A program made the position numbers and the translations under genes. Positions 15,706 through 26,302 of a DNA stretch of 64,000 bases are shown piece by piece. Within the stretch, counting starts at the first letter, position 1. Each line of letters starts with the position of its first letter. This stretch comes from Verticillium longisporum (taxonomy: Eukaryota > Ascomycota > Sordariomycetes > Glomerellales > Plectosphaerellaceae), in the NCBI GenBank assembly GCA_019188255.1, contig JAETXT010000005.1:310001-374000 (forward strand), given 5' to 3'. The notes under the pieces were generated by a model that had not been told where the DNA came from, did not search any database, and worked only from the letters and a program-made list of their open reading frames with translations.

Positions 15706-15762
15706 ACTTACTTAAGCCTATATAGCCTACTTATTTAGATAGCTAAATTTATCTATCTTATA

Positions 15763-17889
15763 CTAAAGTAGGGCTAGTAATAACCTTAACTAATTAAGGT
15801 AATAAAGTAATTATTTAAGAAAAAGATAGGTCCTTAAATATATAATATAGGATTAATAATATATATCCCTTAAAGGTCCTTATAATAAGTCTAGCTAATA
15901 TCCGTTTCCTTAATTAACTACTCTTTATTACTTTATCGCTAAGCTATACCTTTCTACCCTATCCGGTTTTAATCGTCCCTAAAGGAGTCCTTATCTCTTA
16001 AGATTAGGACCTCCTTTCTTTAAGAAGACGGGTAAGTTCTCCTAATTAGAACTAAGCGAATCCCTAAAGCTATAAATAAAGGAAAGAAAGTAATTATAAT
16101 ATATATAAATATCCTAGAATTAGCCCTTAGTTCCTTAAGTCCGATTATCTAAGGTGCCTCCGAAGACCTAGCCTCTATAAGGGCTCTTTAATATTAAGCT
16201 AAGCCCGAGCTACCTTAGTAATAGCCCTCTATTATACTTTATCCTGTTCTAAATTAGTATAATATTAAGGCTATCCCTCCTAGCCTAGATACTATAATAG
16301 TAAATAAGCTATAATCCCTATAATAATAGTATTTACGATAATTATAGTATAAGGATCTATATATTAATTTACTTATTCCTCCCTTAAATATATTAATAGG
16401 GGATATCCTAATCGAGAGTCTAGCTTAACTTCTATAAAGTTAAGGATAGTATATAGGTTTAGTCTTAGGTTGCCCTAATTAGACCTAATAGGGGTACTTA
16501 GAGCGCTTAAAGTCTTCTCTTTTAATAGGATAGGTAGAATTAACCTATAACTCGAACTTAGATATTTCATAGAGGGCTTTATAATTATAATACTTCCTAT
16601 AAATATAATAATCTAAGTTCTCTTATATAGCTTAATTAGTATAGCTAGATTAAACGAATTACGAAGATTAATCTACGATTATAATATCCTATTAGGCTTA
16701 TTAATAGTATTATTAGCTCTAGGGTCTCCGAATCCTATTAATTCTAAGGAGTCCTCGACTTCTTATAAAGAACTAAGCTACTTCTATTATATATCTTAGA
16801 TTAATATCTTCTTAAAGAGGATAATAGCTTTATTTATCTCCTTAAATTCCTCTTATTTAGGATTAATAAGTATATTTATTCTATAAATTCCCTAGAGGAT
16901 AGCCTTATTATTTAAAATATTGCCTATTATTAATTTAAGCCCTAAATAGTATATAAGCGAATTAACCTAGCTTAGATTAAATTATTTATCTATCTAAGTC
17001 TTCTAATAATAATAAAAGTAATTATTATAATTAGCTTTATTATATATATTATTATTTATATATATAGCTAATATCCTTATATTAAATAGCCCTTTAAGGA
17101 AGATTAAATAAGCTAAATCGAGTATATAGGGTTTATAAGAATATATATCCTATTATTAAGGGGATTAGAGGATATTAAATTATAAACGTAAAGCCTTAAT
17201 TAAAGTATCCGAAGTACTATTAAACCTATAAAACTCCTTTAAATAAATTATAGTTTAAATAATTTCCTTCTTAGCTATACCCCTAAAGTAATTATTAATA
17301 ATAAAGGATTACTATATCTATTAATCGACGATTAAGAGAATCTAATAGCTTTTATTAATATTAATAGAGGTCGCTATAAAATAAGCTTCCTAGAATATAT
17401 CTATTATTTCTTAGCTTATTAGAATATTATTATTATAGCCTTTTATTTATAAAATACTAGAATTAAGGACCTAATATAGTAATTACCCTAATCAGGGCTT
17501 TATAAATACTTTAAAATAAATAGCTATCTCCTAAATAGAGAGCTATATATTCTTTTCTATATTATTATATATTAAAACTAAATAAGATTTATCTTCTTAA
17601 TTAGCTATATCCTTATTCTAATTATTAAGAGGGAGGTATTCGCTAACCTTTATTAATATAATTCCTCTAAGATATAGGTCGGAAATAGAAATAGTAAGCT
17701 TCCTTAAGAGGTTAATCTAATTAGGGAATAAGGAGGTATAAGGTATTCTATATAGATTACGAGATTTATAAAGGAGTAGTTAAATAATATTATTATTAAG
17801 CCTTATTTAATAAGATAGCTAGACTCCTAAGATATATTTTTAGCCTATTTTTACTTTCTATTAAGTTACCTATATTTAACTTATTTAGT
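15763..17889. other. RIP-degraded relic of unknown class
   Basis: About 2.1 kb of RIP-saturated sequence that interrupts or follows truncated hAT copy C. Neither strand yields a recognisable transposon protein after allowing for RIP stops, and no LTR or inverted repeat partner is visible within the window. Confidence 0.5.
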
Positions 17890-17895
17890 CGGGGT

Positions 17896-18475
17896 GCAGC
17901 ACTAGTTCTCCTTCACTGGCTCGAGCAAGTTGGACTACTCGAATAAATTTATGACGAGCTCGATAAGCTCAATCTGAACAAGAATGAGATTCAGACTTCG
18001 ATCGATGATATCGTATCATGAATCCAGATAATGCTGGGCATAGCCTCCCAGCTGAAGGAATACTATGGGATTCATGATTTTTCCAGCGTCAGCTCGAATC
18101 GCATACTGGACAACCGCGAGGAAGCCATGCCGCGATAATTAGCAGACCTTGCATGTAAATTGAACGACATTTTAAACAGCGCAAGATCAGTATCACGGGC
18201 TTGGACTCATCCGCCTCTATGCTTCCGAGAGCGCGATGGGCAGTTCAAGACAAGGCTCAATCAAGTGAATTCGTGTCGGAGCTTGTCCATTTCACGACCA
18301 AGCTGAGGGGGATTGTCTGTCACCCTTCCAGCAACCTTCCAAGCTCGCACCGCAAAACTGAGCAAGCCTGGTTCATATGCATTATCTCTGCTAGGTCTGA
18401 CGACATTGCCCACCTGACGAGCGTTGGGGTGCTGTACAAGAGCCCCGCGAACGCGGGCACCAGAACCACCTAGCC
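17896..18475 (+). pseudogene. RIP-damaged relic resembling a HeLo/STAND N-terminal domain gene
   Basis: From about 17896 a single plus frame reads a plausible helical protein interrupted by stops at positions consistent with CAA/CAG or TGG mutated to TAA/TAG/TGA (for example after QVGLLE and DDIVS). A one-base frame change near 18190 leads into RARWAVQDKAQSSEFVSEL and LVHFTTKLRGI, which resemble the 'WA..DK..F..LV..L..F...L' helix of HeLo (prion-inhibition) domains found at the start of fungal NLR-like and HET proteins. Normal GC content with only scattered RIP changes suggests leakage of RIP from the neighbouring repeat block. Family call is tentative. Confidence 0.4.
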
Positions 18476-20109
18476 CTTGCTGACAAGAGCGAAACCAAAG
18501 GCTTCCGTAGATTCTTGAGAGGATAGAAAAGTTGGAAAACACGGACAAGCCACTTGAATCTGGGGGGGAAGGAAGATGTTGAATTGTGTGCTCATATAGC
18601 CTGAGATACCGGCGATCCGGTGATGAGGCATGTTAGTGCACTGGGTTTGCGCTATTTCTATGACCTGTGAGTCGTATAGCTCGCGGATGGACGTAGTTAT
18701 TGTGACCTCGGTGAGACCACTTGGAACGAGTGCAACACACTCGGGAGGAGCTGCAGCGAAGACAATATGTGAGCTCAAACCAATGCGGCCAGATGGACAG
18801 CTTCTTTGGGGCTGTTTCTAGGTGGCGAAACTGCTAGCGACGTTGGAATGAATGGTAGATGAGTAGGCGAAGGCCCCGAGGTGTTATCGCCTGAAACTTT
18901 GGAGATGTTACCGACAGAGAGCATGGTCCGACCATGGTCAGACTGCATGGATGCCGAAAACATTCAGAAGCCCGCTCCCTGCTCAGCTACCTTATGGGAG
19001 GCGGCGCTTCATTGGTGGAATCTGGTGCCTAGGCTGTACTAATAATATCTCTCTTCCGCGGCTCACGGTTTTTCGACGAGGAGAAAGACATGCAACACGG
19101 TATTTTACTCACCCAACAATCAGTCAGGCTTAAAAGGACCGTTATTGGGAGTTCTGATTGCCTTACAGTGCAACATGGGTGTCTTAGGTCTCTTTTTGGT
19201 CAATGCTGCTCCCCTCCCCCTTTTGGCTTGCAGGGCTGGGACCCACACACAGACTGTCGTTCCTATTGACCAGTTATCTGGCAGAGCAAGGTCAGCAGAT
19301 CCCCGAAACCCGAACACGAATCCCATACCAGACCTTCAACCAGCGTCAATGCCATACATTAGTTAAACCTTCGCTCAGGGGTCGCGACCCCTCTATCGCA
19401 TTCATACTTTGGCCGTGCACTGTGAGGTACAACCGCCCTACTGGAAAGTCTCCGAGTACCTTGTTCGGTCCACGATTTTGGCTTTTTCTATGCTCAGTAC
19501 AATCTTTGTGACGGCTATGACGGCTGGCCCGGGCCGCTTCGCTGCACCATAGCTCGAGGGATAATCCGAGCAGACAATCCTGTCTTCTCCGACGCTCGGC
19601 CACTTGCATATGCCTGGATAAGCGCGACAGCAGCCGTCAGGCCGTTAACAGCGTCAACGACGAAGACAGCAGTAACGATGAGCATCAGCAACAAGTCTAC
19701 AATCACGAGGCCAATGATAGCTACCGCACTTGGACGACCTAGACAGATGTGAACTTGGCAGACAGCCGTGCACATCTATCCCACTTCGCAATACCTCCTC
19801 TTGGCTACTTGTCAACTAGCAGCCTTCCATGCCATCGACGATGCGCTGGCGTTACCTCGGCTGGCGGTCACTTGCAACGATAATACTTACCCTATAGAGC
19901 CGGCCAGGACGGATAACGATTAGCAGAGGCTCCTCCCGTGTCAACTACTCTCTGCCTGCATGGGTGTATCTTTCATAACCTGGCGATACTCACGTGGAAT
20001 GGACATATTGAGGGATTGTACATAGTATATCAACCTACGGCCAATCGGCAGCGCCGCATTAGCAAGTAGTTGAAGTGCATCACTTCTGTGCGTCTTTCGA
20101 CGAGGCTAT
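18476..20109. other. Gene-free interval between HeLo-like relic and MITE
   Basis: Mixed GC sequence with only short open frames and no domain signature or exon pattern. A hydrophobic stretch on the minus strand near 19620-19700 (LVIVDLLLMLIVTAVFVV) could be a membrane segment of a decayed gene but has no conserved context. Confidence 0.45.
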
Positions 20110-20738
20110 AGCTCACCTGACCATTGGGTATCGACCTGAGCTGACCATTGGGTCCGCTTTTAATTTACGCTAAACCTCTTTAAGAGCTGACCTAACCATT
20201 AGGGGGTATAAGAATGGGGTGAAAGTATTAAAATAGGCTTAACTAAGATTAGCTAATTTCTCTATCTTCGATAATCTATTCTAAATCGATTATAAATTAA
20301 TTATAAATCGATTTAGAATCGATTTAGAATTAATTTAGAATCGATTATTTTCTAAAAAAATAAGAAAAAAATAAAAGCTCTATTATATAGCTTTAATAAG
20401 CTAATTATAATAGATTAAATAGTCTAGCTTTAGTAGATTTAGTAATCTAGCCTTAATAGATTTAGTAGTCTAGCCTTAGTAGACTTAGTAGTCTGGCCTC
20501 AGTGGACTTAGTGGTCTGGCCTGGCGTCAGTGGACTTAGTAGTCTGGCCTCAGTGGACTTAGTGGTCTGGCCTGGCCTCTATTGTATTAGGTAACCAAGG
20601 CACGTGATATTCTAATTCAGCTTTTAATCGCACCCTATAGTACCCCCTAATAGTCAGGTCGGTTCCTAATAGGCTTAGCGTAAATTAAAAGCGGATCCAA
20701 TGGTCAGCTCAGGTCGATACCCAATGGTCAGGTGAGCT
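20110..20738. mobile_element. 629-bp MITE with 64-bp terminal inverted repeats
   Basis: Both ends begin AGCTCACCTGACCATTGGG and match over 64 bp with one mismatch, then continue as an imperfect inverted repeat to about 100 bp. The motif CTGACCATTGGG occurs twice in the perfect part of each end and a degenerate third copy follows. Flanking TAT at 20107-20109 and 20739-20741 suits a TA-targeting (Tc1/mariner-pogo) element. There is no coding capacity. The centre contains an AT-rich RIPped part and a tandem array. The duplicated tip motif resembles the architecture of the Fot1-like ends in this window, which would make it a deletion derivative of such an element. Confidence 0.8.
20411..20578. 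repeat. ~23-bp tandem array inside the MITE, RIPped in a gradient
   Basis: Successive units of the form agtggacttagtRgtctggc. Left units have TA where right units keep CA/TG (tagatttagta versus agtggacttagtgg), so mutation falls off from left to right across about 170 bp. Confidence 0.75.
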
Positions 20739-21714
20739 TATACCTCTCTTTCGACTATTAGCCATGTTGAGATTTCGGATCGCAAGGTTCGACCTAGGAG
20801 ATACTACGTATGACTGTAAGCGGATCTCGCATGGTGTTGTTTCCAATTATACTTTGCAAGTGTGTGATTTGCCAGACACGAAAATCGACTCGGCAGCCTT
20901 GCGACCATTTGCAGGGATAATTAGAATTGTCATTAAGGAGGTGGGTACGGCAGCTAGTGATGGATACTCAGCTGCAAAGCATATTGTCTGCAGCGTTTAA
21001 TGAAAGGCCAATAATACTTTACGTGACCAATAAAAGGGAGGACTTGTAAGGTCTAACGGCAAAGGCTTGAGCTTTGCGGGGTTTCTTTCGAGAATGGTAT
21101 AGCCTCTGCCTCTCAGAAATTGCCTTCCTTTGATCTGGCTATACACACGTAACGTGTCAGTTTCGATAAAAAAGAACAGCATAAAACGCCCTCTCCAATA
21201 GCTTCATGAGGTTTTGGAAGAGACGGGTTCATACTAGCGTGATCTTCTATCCATTGCTTTACTGAGAACCGTACGTTTCTTCTTCATCGTTTTAGAGTAA
21301 CGATTGTATTCGACAAGGCCGTGAAATAAACATTGGCTTATCCTTGTCGCCTGCCTGATATGTCCATTAAAACCTTGGGGTCGGTGAACGTCATAGAAAC
21401 TCCTTTGTACGGATTGGACGGCTCACTGCCGAACGGATGATTCCAGATGTTGGCATGTTAAGCTAAACTCAATTACCTAGGCTAGTGAAATGTGAAACTC
21501 CCCTATCGCCATTTGCCTCGAAGGCGTCTAGGGTCACGGCGGTTGATGATTAGACGGCATCGAGGTCGCGACAGGACCAAAAAGAAAAAGTATTAATGCA
21601 GCCGCATTACCGCTGCTAAACACGACTTAGAGACCATCCTTCTCGCATCATCGATTCGATCACGGGTCCTTTACTCATACCAAGCTCTCAAGTCATACGT
21701 CTATTGTCTCCAAC
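20739..21714. other. Promoter-side interval of the peroxidase gene
   Basis: About 1 kb with no recognised gene; a 78-codon frame at 20764-21000 has no family resemblance. AT-rich short tracts near 21580-21620 precede the peroxidase start. Confidence 0.45.
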
Positions 21715-22849
21715 ATGCGTTTTGCTTACGTCTTCGCCGCTCTTGCGGTGCCCATCTACGCCCATCCCAGCATGGCCAATTTGCTGAACGAGCTCATGGC
21801 CCGCGATGTTGACGATTCAACCATTAATGACGACGAACTTATGTCAAGCTTAAATGGCGTTTCCGACTCATCTATCACAGACGTCGGCAGTGCCCTCAAG
21901 AAAATTCTGGTCTGCAAAGGCACAGCGAAGGACACTAGTAGTAGCGGATTGACCATCGCCAAGTACGACAACGTTCCCAAACTGGGCTCGGATAAGTGCA
22001 AAAAAGACACCTGCTGCGTCTGGCACTACATCGGCAAAGATTTGAAGGACCTCTTCACCAACCCTGACGGGTCTTGCAACCGCTTTGCTCGTCAGATCAT
22101 CCGTCTGGGCTTCCATGATTGCATCACCCATGCAGGCCCCAACAAAGGCGGCTGTGATGCCTCTATCGTCAACTCGAAGGAAGAGAATGGACGCCCCGAG
22201 AACAAGGGCATGCAGGAGATCACGAACAAGCTGAAAGAGTTGTACGGCAAGTACGACGACAACGGTATAAGCATGGCCGATTTGATTCAGTTTGGCGCCT
22301 CCGTCGCCGTTCACACGTGCCCCGGGGGCCCACGCTACAGGGTCTTCATGGGACGCAACGATACGAACGACGCGAACCCGTCAGGCCTCGTGCCCTCGCC
22401 TTCCGACACTGCAGACGACATCCTCGAGAAGTTCCGCAACAAGTCTTTCCTCCCACGAAATGTCATTGCCCTCCTCGGCGCCCACACCGTCAGCCAGCAG
22501 TTTGTTGTCAACACTAAGCTCGCCGGTGAGGGACAGGACAGCACGCCTACCAAGTGGGACACGAAATATTTCGAGCAGACTCTGGACCAGAGCAAGGCGC
22601 CAAAGAATGTCTTCACGTTCCAAAGCGACATCAACCTGGCCACGGACAGCGACAGCAAGTCCTGGTTCAAGGTATTCCGTGATAACAAGGAACGTTGGGA
22701 CTATGTGAGTTCCGAGCCTTCAACTTTTCTCCTTTACAACGAATACTGACACCCTGGGATAGGAATATGCCTGCGCCGCCATCCGCCTTAGCCTGCTCAA
22801 CGTATACAACCTCCATGGCCTGACGGAATGCAGCAAGGCGCTGCCTTGA
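21715..22849 (+). CDS. Secreted class II heme peroxidase (AA2, ligninase superfamily)
   Basis: join(21715..22704,22763..22849), 358 aa. ATG at 21715 gives a signal peptide (MRFAYVFAALAVPIYA) followed by an acidic, Ser-rich stretch. Distal heme site RLGFHDC has Arg130, His134 and the Ca-binding Asp135; proximal His257 is in LLGAHTVSQQ. GGCDASI (145-151) is also a family signature. Many cysteines (CKGT, DTCC, SCNRF, DC, GCD, TCPGG) indicate disulfides. The final intron (GTGAGT...GATAG, 58 nt) restores a C-terminal EYACAAIRLSLLNVYN helix. The distal His lies about 80 residues further in than in basidiomycete lignin peroxidases, so there is an N-terminal extension. Expected reaction: H2O2-dependent one-electron oxidation of extracellular substrates. 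It stands alone beside the transposon region. Confidence 0.92.
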
Positions 22850-24851
22850 AGGCGCACAAATTAAGAGGCTAGCTTAGCACCTTTCTTTTCATACCTTTTT
22901 ATTCTTCACCCAAGACGCATTTGTAGTCCGCGGGACTATGGTACGGTTTATTTAAAGGTAGAGAGCACCAAATATAAGCAATTGCCCAGCTGAAATGTGC
23001 CTATGAACCTTATATGGCGGGTATCGCCGTGTGGTTCCTGACACCATACCGAACATGCGGACTGAGCGGTCTTCCTAATGTCTTTGCCGCTTGGTCTTAC
23101 TGCGTATGGCCAGGCGCACTTGGGGTAAGGCTCCATGGGGCAAGGATCACCTGCCCAGTCAGATAGGCGGGGCTTTCTCCGTGTTTGAGGCCGGAGATGC
23201 CGAAAGCCACGCTGCGGCTCTGAAGGGTGACAGCCAAGGTAGGGCAGTAGGGAATCGATGTCGGTGAAGTGGGTCAACTGGATACGACACGCTTCGGGTC
23301 GAGGAGAAAGCCCGGGATGTCCGAGGCAGCGAGATGGACGAGGGCCCGAGCGTAGAAGGCCTTCGGCGGGCGCAAAACAGGATGTGGCGCCTCTATGGGA
23401 GGGGGAGGCTGCTGCTACCGCCTCTGTTGCGGCTCGGAGAGTGCTTTGAGAGCGAGAGCGAGATAGAGCGCCATCTCTACCACGATTCGCTCTGGCGACT
23501 CAACCGTATCACACGGCAGCGGCGCCGAGACAGCGGCATGAGACCGCACCGTGTTCAAATTTCTGGTCGCTTCTGTTCAGCAGGACATCTGAGGCGACGT
23601 CTACGCGAGGCCGTTACTCTGGCTTCTTTGCGGCACTCGAAATCGTGCCGCGTCCGCTGCGTTCAGCGCGTCCGCCGGGGTCCACTGGGCGCCGAGAGAC
23701 GGACTGGTGGGGCCGGGCCGAACCATGTGTAGCTCCACCGGCTGCCGACGGCTGGTCCAAAGCACGGGTTCGAGGCCACTAGGACTGGATTAGAGGTCAT
23801 GGGGCTTGAGGCGGGCGAGCCGCTCATTTGTGGCCGCCTGTGTGGCGCATGAGAGTGAGTATTGATTGATGCGGCACGGTGCGCCCCTCAACGGGCCGCT
23901 TTCTAACTGCAGAGAATCGAGACTGGTGTCACACTGCTGCGTGGCTCGCCGAATGCGCATGCATGCACCGTATATCTGGCTGTCTTGACTGATGGTGTTA
24001 TCAACTAGCTGCTTGTGCGTTGCTGCAGAGTTCCTAGTAAGGATTATGTGTTGCCGTAATGGCAGCGCGTCCAGCATTCTGGTCATGGCTGCAGGTCCGG
24101 TCGCGAGCGGGTTCCGCTAATCCCGTGTACTTAAAGTGGCCGTCGACGCAGACTGAGCGGTTCGTAGCCGGAGAACTCTGCTCATGTCGACTATTTCACA
24201 CCTGATTGACGTACTTGTGACGATGACGGTAAAACCTCCCACCCCATCACTTTCGAAGGCCACTGTGCCCTCGTTCTTGAATAGCGGTCCTCAGTGTTGC
24301 TAGGAACGGGGCCCAAATGGGTGGATGGCCTCCAGCTCGTCGATTGGTGCTCTCGTGTGACGTGGCGTGTCGCTTTCGTTGACCGTTTCTCTATGCAGTG
24401 AAAGGACACCTAGATTTCGAGTAAGTATATTCACGTGTACTTGCATGTAGCCAGTATGTTGTCCATCTTAATTGTAGTTGTGGTGGTGACGGCACGCTCC
24501 GGTTAGGTTGACAGTGGTACATAAGAGGGTTAGGGTTAAAGGCTAATACTGTGCGTCTCGATCAACGCCTTTGACCACACCGATCTGGCATTTCGCCCTT
24601 GCGGTTGGCATCCCGCCAAGCTCAGAAGTCGCCTGGCAAATGACAAGCCGTCGAGGTCTTGAGCAAGCCTGTTGAAATATAGATTCCTGGGAATGCCTGC
24701 AGGCCATACGTGATTGGAAAGCCGTTGCTGCACCTGTCACAACAGAAAGCACGGAACGTCTGACGCTGCCGGAAGTCGCTATCAGGCGGCATGCTGAAAG
24801 GCATGCAACGAGACCACATCGCATGAAGACCATAGAAGCAGAGAGCCGCAT
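22850..24851. other. Gene-free interval
   Basis: About 2 kb. A GC-rich portion (about 23230-23760) keeps a few open frames on both strands, but they are arginine-rich translations typical of GC-rich non-coding DNA. No exon structure, domain or RNA gene recognised. Confidence 0.45.
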
Positions 24852-26302
24852 TCAAACATCCATAGTCTCACAATGCAGCCCCTGTTGCTGCCTTCCTTCA
24901 GTCCACGGCAGCCACGAAGCAAATTGGCCATCAGTGAGCTCAGCGATGCGATCGAGCAGGTGGTCTTCCCAGCCCTCGAGAAACCAAAACGGCTTCGTCC
25001 TCAGGAGTATGACAAAGTGTGCCATGATGAGGAGCGCCACTGGATCCTTCTGCCGTAGACAGGCCTGAAAGCTGTCTTCCATGCGGTACAGCCAGCCGAA
25101 GATGATCTTGTTGGACTTGTCGCCGTCGTACGTGTCGTTGCCACGTCCGTAGGTGGCGTCGTAGACGACTTCGAGCCCGTCCACGGCCTGGTCGTAGACG
25201 GAAACGTTGGGGCTGTCGAGCGAGCCGATCAACTCGCGCAGCTCCTCAAAGGGGCCGACCCAGTCGATGCGTGGAAAGCCGTGGCACAAGTACATCGGTC
25301 GCCGGTCGACGGAGAAGTGGGTCGCAGGGCCAAAGGCCTCCATGAGCCCAGAAAAGAGGGAATCGTGTCGATACGACTCCCGCAGGAGCCGGGTACCGGA
25401 GATGAGGGCAGATCGGTGCTGAGATGTGTCGTCGCCGACGCTGCAGACGAAGAGATCGTTGGGACTCGAGGGGCCGGCGGCATAGCTGCAGTAGCTGACG
25501 AGGAGAGAGGCCAGGTAGACGGCGCCGCAGTTGGACTCGTCGCAGTTTGGCAGGGTTCGAGCGACTTCGGCGAGGCCTGACGAGACGTGGCATCTGGCGA
25601 CTGACAAGTAGCGCGCTTGCCTGTCGTGGTCGTGCGGGTTCAGGTAGGCCAGATGAAAGCCAGCCAGGCCCATGGCGAGATGAAGCACAAAGTGGTGGGC
25701 CAGGCCGACCTTCAGGGCGTTGCGCGCCTATGCCTCACCCCAGGGATCGGTGGGGGTGTCCCCAAGGCTGGTGGCCGTGTGCAAGGTGAAGTGGAGCAGG
25801 AGCTCGGCGTCCGTGACGTTGAGCTGGCAAGAGGATGGCGCTGCTGCTGCTTCGGCCACGGGGCTGCCAGGCGTGGACACGTGAGTGATGGGGCTAACGC
25901 TTTGCTCCGAGGCGGACAATGACACCCCCGACGAAGCCGCGCCACCCCAGTTTTTGCGTGGTCGTCCCCGTCCGCGCCGGTGAACGATAGGCGTCTGGGT
26001 CTGGGAGGGACAAGTATCGCCGCCGCCGGCAGGCGATGCCAAGGTCGTCGGCGGCCCAGGGGCTGCGCATGCTGCAGGTGTCAAGTCACAAGGGATGCAG
26101 AATCGTATGCAGTTGGCACACTGGGGTTTCTGCTCGTCACACTACACGCGCTGCGTCAGCCTGCGGCATCTGGGCATGGGAGGCTCGGGACTTGGAACCT
26201 TGACTTTGCGTCTTTTGCAATTGACACACCCATTCCTGGCCTGCGATGTGGTCGTTTCACGAAAGGCTGTTCGTCTTGGCTGGTCTGGCCGTTGCGTGGC
26301 AT
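24852..26302 (-). pseudogene. Zn2Cys6 transcription factor (Upc2-like), with frameshift and nonsense codon
   Basis: Best model: ATG at 26300-26302 (MPRNGQTSQDEQ), intron 26142-26198, stop at 24852; about 464 codons. The zinc cluster is complete across the intron: GCVNCKRRKVK then CDEQKPQCANCIRFCIPC (CX2CX6CX6CX2CX6C). A linker with GRGRPRK follows, then the fungal regulator domain of the sterol-uptake-control (Upc2) type (LNVTDAELLLHF; HLAMGLAGFHLAYLNP). Two lesions: one base is missing near 26239-26243 just before ARNGC, and an in-frame TAG at 25728-25730 (after DPWGEA) splits two halves that are otherwise contiguous in the same frame. An 11-nt GT-AG around the TAG is too short to be an intron. 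It would bind CGG-type sites in the nucleus. Either recently inactivated or partly mis-sequenced. Confidence 0.8.

Larger units (their letters stand above)
5866..15762. mobile_element. hAT-like element copy C, inverted, split by an LTR retrotransposon
   Basis: Positions 5866-5961 are the reverse complement of the right end of copy A after RIP. The match resumes at 15358 and runs to about 15762, covering the tandem array and adjoining sequence, then stops short of the expected second tip. The break is exactly where the retrotransposon sits (CTATT duplicated on both sides). It is RIPped to near saturation. The missing end means the copy is truncated, by deletion or by the relic that follows. 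Confidence 0.75.
5663..17889. repeat. RIP-saturated AT-rich repeat block
   Basis: Outside the nested Fot1-like element, this 12-kb stretch is overwhelmingly A/T and almost lacks CA and TG dinucleotides, while CC, CG, CT and GG survive. That is what exhaustive CpA-to-TpA mutation on both strands (RIP) leaves. No intact gene is expected or found. Composition returns to normal sharply near 17.88 kb. The part at 5671-5865 matches nothing else in the window. Confidence 0.85.

Noticed and set aside
15763..17889. Second LTR retrotransposon
   Set aside because: RIPped like its neighbour, but no LTR pair, target duplication or recognisable protein order could be found.
23258..23732. GC-rich overlapping open frames
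   Set aside because: Arg/Gly-rich in all frames, no start context, intron or family resemblance.
23700..23790. tRNA-like GGTTCGA box near 23768
   Set aside because: No matching acceptor stem or A box at the right distance.
25728..25730. TAG in the Zn2Cys6 gene as an intron or recoded codon
   Set aside because: The only GT-AG around it is 11 nt, far too short, and nothing suggests readthrough or selenocysteine in fungi; treated as a nonsense or sequence error.
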